A DNA stretch of 64,000 nt from Heracleum sosnowskyi (lineage: Eukaryota; Streptophyta; Magnoliopsida; Apiales; Apiaceae). Each line of letters opens with the position of its first letter. Positions within the stretch are counted from its first letter, which is position 1. Where the stretch lies: contig CM061239.1 of assembly GCA_030848705.1 (NCBI GenBank), positions 84,550,363-84,614,362 on the forward strand, read 5' to 3'. Below are positions 1 through 10,158 of the stretch, one piece after another. The notes below the pieces were generated by a model, which did no database searches, had not been told where the DNA came from, and was given only the letters and a program-made list of their open reading frames with translations. The position numbers were made by a program, and so were the translations under genes.

Positions 1-1985
1 TGGATGCCTGTCTACAGTTGATCCTTGTTGATTGTCTTGATCCTATCATGCATAATCATGTCCTAAACTGTGATACTGCCAAACACATTTGGGAAACCAT
101 AGAGATAATCAATGAGGGGACAGAGGAAGTTAGAGAGAATAAGCTGGAAATTCTCACCTCTCAATATGAGCATTTCAGATCAAACCCTAGTGAAGGTATC
201 TCTGAGGTTTTTGAGAGATACAACAAATTAATCAATGATCTCAATCTCAATGGGAAGCGCTACACTATCAAGGAAATTAACAAGAAGTTCCTACTTACAC
301 TTCCACGTCATTTGGAGCACAGAATATCTGCCATTAGAGAAGCAAGAGATCTGGAAGAGATTGCTTTGGAAAGACTGTATGGTGTTCTGAAGACCTATGA
401 GCTGGAGCAGATTCAACAGGATGAGTTATATGGAACTGGGAAGATAGTTAGTACTTCTACTGCATTGGCTGCTGAAGTTCCACAGAAACTGGAAGTGAAG
501 GCTGTTCAACCTTCCAGCTCTAACATGAATGTTATTGATGCTGAATATGGATTAACATCCATTGATCAATCTGGTGGTGACTTCTATTCTTTAGAGGAAC
601 TTGATCAGCTGGAGGATGGTGATTTGGCTTTGATAGTCAGGAAGTTTTGGAAGTTCAGATTCAAAAGGAATCCCAATCTTAAGTTCAGGCCCATATTTTA
701 GAGAGGTGGATCTTCCTCTTCAAGTAGCACAAGGGGTGGCTACAAAACTGGAACTGTGGATAGGAGCACAATCAGATGCTACAATTACAATGAGTTGGGT
801 CACTTTGCTACTGAATGTAGAAAGCCAAAGCAAGTGACAAGAAACACATTTGATTTTAGCAAGAAGAACAAGATTGGGAAAGCTTATGTTGCTGAAGGAA
901 AGAGTTGGGATGACACTGACAGTGATGAAGAAGCAGGTGAGATTGGGAACCTTGCTTTAGTGGCTAAAGAGGCAAACACTTCATCTGCATACATGTCAGA
1001 GGTAAAGTTCACTGACACTGAAATGATTCGTCATCTTAGTGGTACTATTTCTTGTGCACGCACTGAAAATGATAGAATAATTCTTTTGAACACAGCTCTT
1101 GAAAAGGAGATAAAATAATTAAAACTTGTGCATGTTAATCAGGATGAACTTACTGAGAAAATAGCATTTCTTGAGAATAGGGTTAAATGTTATATTCAAC
1201 TGGAAACCATTCTCAATGATCAGATTAGTGAGCTTAAGACCAAAGCTAATGCCTATTTCAACTCTTGCAAGACTGCTAAAGAAATTATCAATAAACAAAG
1301 TATTAGTCAGACCGTAGGAATAGGGTATGACTATAATGAGTCTATTGGTAAATTAAGCATAAATACCCCTAATAGAGTCAGTGCTAAAGAAAGGGGTATT
1401 CCAGATGTGCTTAAGGGTATTGACAAACCTTTCTTTAGAGAGTCCTAGGCAGATACTCTGAATGAATACTCTATCATCATTGTAGAGGAGATACTTGAAG
1501 AAGATCGTGCTTTTGAAGTTGAACAGTCTAACAAGTGTATATATGATATTCCAGTCAAAGTTGTTGCAACTAAAAAGACTAAATCAGATATTCATAAGTT
1601 GGTTCAAAACAACTGTAGTACTAACATGCCTGCTGTTAATTCTTCTCATAAAGCATGTGGTGTGATTAATTGCATGTCTTGTGCTTTCAATGTTATGTAT
1701 GCTTATTTTAATAGTAAACATGTATCTAGTGATAAGACTGCTCCACGTCAACATGTTAATAATAAGAAACATGTTAAAGCTAAGACTACTAGTCCTCCTA
1801 AGACTAGAGTGGATTCATTTATCCCTAAGCCTACTCAGAAATGTGTTAAGGCTGGGTATAAATGGAAACGCTCTTTTGTGAAAGAGGTTGAAGTAGTTGT
1901 AGCTAAAAAGGTTGTTTTGCCTGACAAAGGCCAGTTCTTTAAGTATGCCGGACCCAATCAAGTGTGGGTTCCGAGGAAGGACTAA
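1..1985 (+). pseudogene. gag: gag of copia element A, broken
   Basis: One reading frame carries the UBN2-type gag core (to about 410), a zinc knuckle, a coiled-coil region (about 1020-1270) and a basic tail ending in GPNQVWVP before TAA at 1983-1985. In-frame stops lie at 699-701 (TAG), 1116-1118 (TAA) and 1446-1448 (TAG). The zinc knuckle at about 777-818 should be CX2CX4HX4C, but its second Cys is Tyr (CYNYNELGHFATEC), a change that would abolish zinc binding. The relative in element C (57019-59637) is intact and aligns along the whole length. Pol follows in a different frame. Function in life: nucleocapsid assembly around the element RNA. Confidence 0.85.
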
Positions 1986-4900
1986 TCAATTTGATATTGC
2001 AGGTAGTTAAACAGGTAAACCGTGTTATGTGGATTCTTGACAGTGGTTGTTCAAGGCATATGACCGGAGATAGAGCCCTGCTATCAGATTTGGTTGTGAA
2101 AGCTGGCCCAGTAGTTACCTTTGGAGATAACAGCAAGGGTATTATGAAAGGATATGGCTGTTTGAAGTATGGAAATGTTATCATTGAAGATGTATCATTT
2201 GTGGAAGGTCTGAGGTTCAATCTTCTCAGCATCAGTCATTTCTGTGACAGAGGATATGATGTTTCCTTTGAAAGAGAGAAGTGTCAGATCCTTCACAAGA
2301 AGAATGGAAAACCTGCTCTTCAAGGAGTAAGGAAAGGTGACTTGTTCATAGCTGATCTACACTCGGGATCCAAAGATGAAGTTAATTGTTTTGATGCTAA
2401 AGCTTCATCAGATGAAAGTTGGCTATGGCACAAGAAGATGTCTCACCTTAACTTCAAAACCATGAACTCTTTAGTTAAGAGGGAATTGGTTAGAGGTTTG
2501 CCTCAGATGGAATTTACACAAGAAGGACTGTGTGAGGCATGTCAGAAAGGAAAGTCAAAGAAAGCTTCTCACAAGGGCACTGACACATCATCAATAACTG
2601 AACCACTTCAGCTACTGCACATGGATTTGTTTGGTCCAGTTAATGTAATGTCCATGTCAAAGAAACAATATGCACTTGTGATTGTTGATGATTTTTCAAA
2701 ATATACATGGGTTTTATTCCTACATTCCAAGGATGAGACCCCACACCTGGTGATTGACCATATAAAGTTGATTGAGCTGGATTCTAGATTCCCTGTTAGA
2801 GCTATAAGGTCAGAAAATGGTACTGAATTCAAGAATGCAATCCTAAATGACTTTTGTGCTGATAAAGGAATAACAAGACAGTATTCTGCCCCTAGAACTC
2901 CTCAACAAAATGGAGTAGTGGAAAGAAAGAATCGTACATTGATTGAAGCAGCTAGGACTATGTTAAGTGAGTCTAAACTTCCAACGTACTTTTGGGCTGA
3001 AGCAGCAAATACAGCTTGTTATACTCAGAATCGAACTTTAATCAACAAGGACTTAATGAAGACTCCGTATGAGATCATGAACAACAAGAAACCAACTGTC
3101 AAGTACTTTCATGTATTTGGAGCAAAATGCTTTGTGCTTATAGATGATAATGTTAAACGTGGCAAGTTTGAGGCCAAGGCACAAGAAGCTAGTTTTGTTG
3201 GTTATTCCAGAAGATCTTACAGGGTATACTTGGTTGGCAGTCACACAGTAAAGGAAAGTGTTAATGTTACTTTTGATGACACTAAGTTCCCTAATATCCA
3301 AAAAGAAGATTCATCTGAGAAGCTGAAGTTTGATAACTTGCCAGACTCAGAATCAGATGATGCAGCCCCACCTGAAGTTATTGCTGGTAATGATAATAAC
3401 AATGATGATAATGATCGTGGTGGTGGTGGAAACATTAGTAACAATGGAGATACCACCAACACTGGAGAAGGATCATCAAGGCAATCAAGCAACAACTCGG
3501 GGGGAGAAAATGAAGGATCATCTAGTCACTCACAACATCAAAGTGAATTTCAAGGTGAATCATCAAGATCAAATTTTCCAAGACAGACTGTATGGAATAG
3601 AGCTCATCCTTTTGAGCTGATCATTGGTGATCCGGATGTTGGAGTTAAAACTAGAAGTGGAACTCAGAATGAATGTCATTATTCAGCATTTCTATATGAA
3701 ATGGAGCCAAAGAAAACTGAGGAAGGACTGACTGATCCAGATTGGGTGATTGCTATGCAAGATGAACTCAATCAATTTGAACAACAGCAAGTCTGAAAGC
3801 TGGTACCCAGGCCAAAGAACAAGAAAGTAGTTGGTACAAGATGGGTATACATGAACAAGCTGGATGAGGATGGCATTGTTACAAGGAACAAGGCAAGACT
3901 GGTTGCACAAGGGTATTCTCAAGCTGAAGGCATTGATTATGATGAAACCTATGCACCAGTGGCTAGACTTGAGGCCATCAGGATGTTCTTAGCATTTGCA
4001 GCTTACTCTAATTTTAAAGTCTATCAAATGGATGTTAAGAGTGCATTCCTGAATGGTGAGCTTGATGAAGAAGTTTATGTGGAATAGCCCCTGGCTTTGA
4101 AAATTAGGTGCTGCTGGACTTTGTATACTTTCTCTTCAAGGCTATCTATGGTCTCAAACAAGCCCCAAGAAAATGGTATGACACTCTCTCTGGTTTTATT
4201 TTACAAAATGGTTTTGTTAGAGGTATCATAGACAAAACTCTTTTTTCAAAGAAACACAAAAGTGATATGATATTAGTCCAAGTCTATGTGGATGACATCA
4301 TATTTGGGTCTACTAATGATAATCTCTGTAAGAGATTTGCTGAGCTAATGCAGAGTAAGTTTGAAATGAGTATGATGGGTGAGCTGAAGTTCTTTCTTAG
4401 ATTGCAAGTAAGTCAAAGGTCAAATGGTATATTTATTTGTCAATCCAAGTATCTTAAAGAACTCCTCAAGAAGTATCACATGGAGGATTCAGCTTCAGCA
4501 AGGACTCCATCTTCAACAACCATCAAACTTGGAGCTTCTGACAATTCTATCAAGGAAGATGTTACAAGCTACAGAGGTATGATTGGCTCCTTACTCTATC
4601 TTACTGCTAGTAGACCAGATATTATGTATGCTACATGCTTGTGTGCAAGGTTCCAAGCGGACCCTAGAGATGTACATCTCGTTGATGTTAAAAGAATCTT
4701 GAGATATCTTAAGGGTACACCTAATTTAGGTATCTGGTACCCTAAAAATTCTGATTTTAATCTTGTTGGATATACAGATTCTGATTATGCAGGTAGTGTT
4801 GTGGATAGAAAGAGTACCTCTGGGAGTTGTCAATTTCTAGGAGGTAGATTGATTTCCTAGTATAGCAAGAAACAGCAAACAGTTTCCAATTCAACAATAG

Positions 4901-5235
4901 AAGCTGAATATATTGCTGCTGGAAGCTGTTGTGCTCAAATCCTATGGATAAGGAATCAACTAAAGGACTATGGCTTTGCATTAGACAAAATTCCCATTTT
5001 GTGTGCTAATACAAGTGCCATAGCAATCTCCAACAACCCTGTGCAGTACTCGAGAACAAAGCACATTGATATCAGGTATCATTTTATCAGAGAGTATGTC
5101 ATGAATGGAACTGTGGAGTTACACTTTGTACCCACAGAAGAACAGACTGCAGATATATTCACTAAATCTGTTTATGAATCCACATTTATCAAGTTAGTTG
5201 GTAAATTGGGTATGTTAAACAATCTTAGTGATTAA
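1986..5235 (+). pseudogene. pol: pol of copia element A (protease, integrase, RT, RNase H), broken
   Basis: Protease active site LDSGCSRHMTGD is at about 2035. The integrase HHCC zinc domain follows (about 2430-2560), then a DDE core in which the second Asp is Glu (RSENGTEF, about 2812), with the Glu box NGVVERKNRTL at about 2910. RT has FLNGELDEEVYVE (about 4047) and YVDDIIFG (about 4288). RNase H ends at 5235. Lesions: TGA at 3794-3796 in place of a conserved Trp; TAG at 4085-4087 plus a 1-nt loss in the following C run, which shifts the frame; TAG at 4105-4107; TAG at 4858-4860, again at a Trp. The lesion order and the DDE change show no function remains. Gag-pol frames differ here but agree in element C. 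Confidence 0.88.
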
Positions 5236-6466
5236 CAATATCTCTGTCATGTTTGTTCTTTCAAAAATTCATTTTCTCTTGTCATTTAAATGATATTTAT
5301 TGCCTAGTCTCATTTAATATTACATGCTTGTAAATTTAAATATTTCTGAATATTTTATTTTCTTTAAAAATATTTTTCTCATATTTTTTAAGTGGAGAAA
5401 TGTATTTTTATTGAAAATATATTTATTTAGAATTATTTAGGTGTTTTTCAGATTGTAAATATTGTTGTTTAAATAATTCTGCAAGTTTATATTATTTTTA
5501 TGCATTTCTATATTATTCTGCATATTTTTCTAGGATTTATGGAATTTTCTGTGAATTTTTCTAGAGTTTTATAAATATTTCATGCATTTTTATTAATTTT
5601 ATGCATTTTTCTGTAAATAGTTTAATTAAATTCTGAGTTTTTCTGTAAGTCTTCCCAGTTTTACACTAGGAAGTCTACCGGGAAAACAAGGGATTTTTCT
5701 GTTTTTGTTTTTTGTTTTTTTGTTTTTATTTTAAGTCTTTTCCTAAGTCTTCCCAGTTTTTTGAACTAGGAAGACTATCGGGAAGACTTAAAATTATTTG
5801 TTTTTTATTTTCTTTTATTTATTTCCTGAAAACTTTCTAAATTGTATTAGGAAGACTACCGGGAAGACTATCCTAAGTCTTCCCGATTGTCTTCCTAGTA
5901 CAATTTTAAAAAAAACGGTAAGTATTCTTTTCTTTTCAGTTTTATTGTTTTATTAATATATATATATATAGATACACTGTACATACACATACGCATTCCT
6001 TATCAGTTTTTTTCCTTATCATTTTTTGAGTACTCCCCCCTTCGAATTCTCTTTTTCTGCAGAAACTGTGATCCAAAACCATTATTGCTCAAGTCATTAC
6101 TTAGAAAAACAGTTCTTTTGTGTCAAAATCTAACATATTAAGTCGAAGTGTCGTTCATTTTTTTCTTTTCATTTCGACTTGTGTGTTCTTGTTTTTGCTA
6201 AGTCATTCATTTGTGTTTTTGATCATACTAGTTTCAGAAGTGTTGATTTGTGTGAGTTTAACTGTGTGTGTGTTCTTCGAATCATTTGCCCATATTTTCT
6301 TTGTTTTTCAAAAAGTGTTAAGTTCGACTTTTGGGATTTATATTTAAAATTGGTTAATTTTGGTAAAATTTTAAATTTTGTGGATGTTAATTAATTTTAA
6401 TTAATTCTAAAAATCCCTAAAATTTTAACTTTATTTTAAATTGATTAAAATTTCTTGTTTTATCCA
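5236..6466 (+). other. non-coding spacer of element A between pol and env-like ORF
   Basis: About 1.2 kb of T-rich DNA with no credible ORF. It holds the AGTCTT/AAGACT cluster listed separately and a TATA-rich run at about 5952-5972 followed by a pyrimidine-rich leader, which could be a promoter for the env-like ORF. That promoter reading is weak. Confidence 0.5.
5646..5897. repeat. inverted AGTCTTCC/GGAAGACT repeat cluster in element A
   Basis: In about 250 bp I count four AGTCTT (near 5648, 5733, 5745, 5876) and four AAGACT (near 5771, 5782, 5853, 5864), mostly within the longer words AAGTCTTCCC and CGGGAAGACT. Opposed copies around a short spacer would let the RNA fold into several hairpins. 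The same core recurs at least five times in the gag tail of this element (near 1268, 1574, 1735, 1783, 1801). Confidence 0.75.
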
Positions 6467-8451
6467 ATGGATCCCAATTTTGAACTCGTTTTAAATAATT
6501 ATGTTGGGTATTTTGATCCGTCTAAGTGTAAAGTGGAACGTTTTAGACCGTGGATTCAATTTTTAAATAGCGAGACTTGTGTCAGTCATGCTATTTGTGC
6601 CAATGCACTTCTTAAAATTGATCCATTAAGGACGTTGTGTTCAAGGCTGTTATTGCTGAAGATTCTAAATCTTTTTCTTTCAGTATTTTAAACCAGCAAT
6701 ATACAATCACTTTTGAGTTATTTTGTGATGTTTTACATTTTCCAAAGGACAGGTTTGATCCCTTATCCACTGATGATGAGTTATCACAGTTCTTTGTGAA
6801 TATTCATTATCAGGGTCCCTTCCAAATGGTCAAATTATCTAAAAGCTTTGTTGTAAGGGAATGGGATCTGTTCTTTGATACTATAGCAAGAGTATTTGGT
6901 AACTGCACAAAAACAAATTTTCATTGCATTACCAGTCTTAATCAGTATATTTCTTATGCTATAGTATTTGGTCGTAGGTTAAATTTTGCTGAAATTCTGT
7001 GGAACATTATGCTTAACAGGCTTGCTCACTCTGGGAGAGATTCTGATAATCATGTGAAAGTGAAGTGTTGGTACCCTCGCTTTCTCACTCTTATCATTAA
7101 TCATCTTCTCACTGCTGAGCAGGTAGAACTGTTTAGGGAAGCTAGATTTGAAACCTCTCCAACCACAGACACCAAATTCTACACCAGACTTGATGTCTCA
7201 TCCAAATTACTCAACATCCCTGTTCTTGTTTCACCATTGATGAGTCAATTCATTAATCTTCCTATCTTTGGTGAACAAGTTCCTGAGCCACATCCAGTTC
7301 CACTACAGGTAGTTATTCCTAACCCTGGTTCTTCCACTGGTACTTCAATTGGAACCCAAGTGGTTGTTAGGGCTGACCCAGAGATTGTAGAACCACACTC
7401 TCTGACCCAGGTCATAGAGCCAAACAGAGAGTCAAACACTCCTGATACACAACCTGAGCCTAATGTACAAACTAGTTCTAGAAGTGTTAGTGAAGTAGCT
7501 ACAAAGAGTGCCCCCACAGCTCTGTCTTCACCCTTAAAGAAAAGCAAAACCTATAGGGAGGCATCTGTAAGCCCATCTGTATCCTCTCAACAGGATATGG
7601 ACATAGATATGGCCAATGAACAGACTCTGGAGACATCCTCTCAACAGGGTGGATCAATTAAAATTCGCCATAGGGCCATGGCATCTTGTACTGAGTCAAG
7701 CACACTCCCATTACTCACAATGGGAGAAGATATCCAAATAGATGATACTCAGGACACTTTGCAAGGAGAGCACTTTAATTTTGACTTTGAAACAGTGCCT
7801 ACCATTGTTATGGTAGAAGTGCCTTCACAGGCATCAGATGGAAAATCTGATTCTTCGCCACCAATAATAGAATCATTTTCTCCCCTCCCAGAGGGAACAT
7901 CTCTAGCTCCCCTAAGGGATTTTTCACTCGCAGTTTTTACTAGTGAAAGTGAAAGGCAACCTGATGAGTCTGTCCCTGAAGCAATTCAGTATACAATGTC
8001 AAATATTTTGACAGACTCAATCAGGGATCGGGAATTACGAACTCCCATTGCACCACCACTGACCTCTCTTGAAGGGGCTAAGGTGATTTTTCATGCAGGT
8101 ACATCTTCTGAAAATCTAGAAAGACAGTTAGTGGTGAGAGATATGAGTCAAACACCGAGTGATACACAAGCACGTGAGTTGAGTGAAACACCACTGAGAG
8201 CAATTGAAGTGAGTGCACACACTGACACAAACAATGCTTTGTTGAAACAACTAGCTGATCTACAAAGGAAGTTACAAGACACCCAGGCTGAGAACACTCT
8301 TCTAAAAGCACAAGTGGTTGCACAATCTACCACCTCTGTATCAAATCAGCTGGGTACTGTGAAAGATGACTTGCAAGGACTGAAGAATAATCTACTCCCG
8401 AAGCTGAATTCAATCCAACAATCTCAAGTACTGGTGGCTTCAGACATCTAA
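6467..8451 (+). pseudogene. env-like ORF of element A with one frameshift
   Basis: ATG at 6467 opens a frame (MDPNFELVLNNYVGYF) that must shift near 6625-6640 to continue to TAA at 8451. After the shift, the N-terminal 200 residues (for example REWDLFFDTIARVFGN) align with the start of the env-like ORF of element B (21852-26468). This matches a domain found in many plant copia ORFs downstream of pol and annotated as putative plant transposon protein. The rest is Ser/Thr/Pro-rich and low-complexity, ending in a heptad-like coiled coil (LLKQLADLQRKLQDTQAEN). I see no signal peptide or clear membrane segment, so env-like refers to position only. Confidence 0.7.
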
Positions 8452-9046
8452 AGAAATGTGGCGTATATTTAAAGAAAGAAAGAGACAGTTGAGAAAGAGA
8501 CAGTTGACCAAAAAAATGTGGCGTACATTTAAAGAAAGAAATAGACAGTTGACCAAAAAAAATTGAGTTGTACACAATTGGAAAAGCAGAAAGAAGCCAA
8601 AAACATATCATCTTCATTTTTCTCTCTGTTATTAACTCCACAATTTCCGAGCTTCAAAATTAATATAGTGAATTAATTTCTAGACTTAATTGTAACATTC
8701 AAACCACTAGAAGTTGTTTACTTGTACTTGTGTGACTATCTAGCGGATCATTATCCCTAGAATTTATCTTGAACTACTTTTTTGTATTCGATCTTTTTAT
8801 TACAAATTTAGATAAATTCATGTTGAATTTATTCTAATTTGTTTTAATTAGTTTGATAATCATTCCCTGTAATATGTACTGTAATTGTAACATCTTTCAA
8901 GTTTAATATTAGTTATATTTAACTTGAATTTTGTTTTATTTTATTCCGCATTAATTTGTTCTTAGATTATTATTTCATGAACCGAACAAATTCGAGAAAA
9001 CATTACAGTTTGTATTCAACCCCCCCCCCCCCCCCCGGGCCTAACA
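8452..9046 (+). repeat. LTR of element A (start uncertain, end at 9046)
   Basis: The right end is secure: it finishes CCTAACA and is followed by the primer-binding site TGGTATCAGAGC at 9049-9060. The left end cannot be placed from one copy; it must lie after the env-like stop, so the LTR is at most 595 bp. A run of 17 C at 9020-9036 sits shortly before the end, the same place where elements B and C have 6 and 11 C. Confidence 0.7.
8453..8566. repeat. two-copy tandem repeat of about 60 bp
   Basis: The unit beginning AATGTGGCGTATATTTAAAG and ending in GACAGTTGACCAAAA occurs twice in a row. It lies at the presumed internal/LTR boundary of element A. Confidence 0.7.
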
Positions 9047-9047
9047 A

Positions 9048-9060
9048 TTGGTATCAGAGC
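9048..9060 (+). promoter_or_regulatory. primer-binding site (initiator Met-tRNA)
   Basis: TTGGTATCAGAGC directly after an LTR end, complementary to the 3' end of plant initiator Met-tRNA as in most copia elements. It begins a second internal region rather than that of element A, whose gag lies upstream. Confidence 0.9.
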
Positions 9061-9144
9061 TAATTGATTGATGCACATATCAAGATCCATACTTTTGTGA
9101 TTTTTCGAGAACAAGTGAATTTTTACTTTTCATAAAAATTCAAG

Positions 9145-9612
9145 ATGTCTACTCAAAAAGTTGAAGCCGTTTAAATTCCTATGTTTAGTAGAGAGCACTA
9201 TGGGATGTGGAAGAAGAAGATGCTTTTATTTCTTCAAGTGGCCAATCCAAAGTACCTTGGTGTATTGAAGAAAGGCCCAAAAATTCCAATGGTTATTGAA
9301 GAGGAGCGTATTGAGAATGACCTTGTTGTTCAAGCTGCAAGGACTTATCCTAAATATCCAAAAGATTTTACAGCTGATGAAAAGGAAGATGCTTCTCTGG
9401 ATGCTAACTTGCAATTAATTCTAGTTGATTATCTGGATCCCATCATGCACAATCATGTGTTGAATTGTAAAGATGCTAAATATATTTTGGAGGCGATTGA
9501 GATAATCAATGAAGGGACAGAAGAAGTTAGAGAGAATAGAATGGAAATTCTTATCTCTAAGTATGAGCACTTCAAATCAAATCCAGGTGAAGGTATCTCT
9601 GAAGGCTCGTAG
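9145..9612 (+). pseudogene. gag: truncated gag fragment of a second copia copy
   Basis: ATG at 9145 reads MSTQKVEAV then TAA at 9172-9174, and continues in the same frame (MFSREHYGMWKKKM onward) through the UBN2 gag core to GEGISE at about 9603, where similarity to the gag at the window start ends abruptly. It is the part missing from element A at the window edge plus an overlap (9400-9603 matches 1-215, clearly diverged). This is either the relic of a tandem element sharing the central LTR or a rearranged insertion. Confidence 0.8.
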
Positions 9613-10158
9613 ACTAGCTCAAGTAAATTGATTTTTTAATATTGAGAAGATGTAGACCAACTCAAGTACATATGTCTTAAATATTTGTCTTAACTAAAAT
9701 ACTTAAGAGAATTAACTTTCAGGAAAGTTTGAGGTAATAGAATCAAATGCAATAATAACATGACACGTGTCCTATGTATATAGATAAAAATATTATATTT
9801 ACATATGTTACTATTTTTTAATTAAAAATATATAAATGGGTGTATAAGATAAGAAATTTTTTAATTATGTCTCAGATAAATTTTTTGAGATAATCTCAAA
9901 AAATTTATTCTCAATAATTAAATATAGATAAATTCAAAGTACTCAAGTAAAAATAATTAAGTAAGTATAATTAAGTAAAATAATTAAATGTAATATGGTA
10001 TTAAACAATTGAAACATTTATATATAAACAGGTTTAAAATACCAAAATGAAAATAATTATGTCATGTAAATTAAGTAAAAATAGTACGGTACCAAAAAAT
10101 TGTAACAACGGACTATGGAACTTTTAACTTTTCACTTTAATGTCATAGATAGACTACA
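9613..10158. other. AT-rich intergenic DNA
   Basis: No gene or recognisable element; AT-rich with many short AATTAAGTA-like runs. Confidence 0.6.

Larger units (their letters stand above)
1..9046 (+). mobile_element. Ty1/copia retrotransposon A, SIRE/Maximus-like, 5'-truncated by window edge
   Basis: Order is gag, protease, integrase, reverse transcriptase, RNase H (copia order), then about 1.2 kb of AT-rich non-coding DNA, an env-like ORF and a 3' LTR. The large size, long coiled-coil gag tail and ORF downstream of pol fit the SIRE/Maximus lineage. The 5' LTR and gag start lie outside the window. Coding parts carry many stops, frameshifts and active-site losses, so this copy is dead. Its LTR is directly followed by another primer-binding site and a gag fragment. 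Confidence 0.9.

Noticed and set aside
5950..5972. strong promoter for the env-like ORF of element A
   Set aside because: Only an AT-dinucleotide run; left as a weak possibility in the spacer entry.
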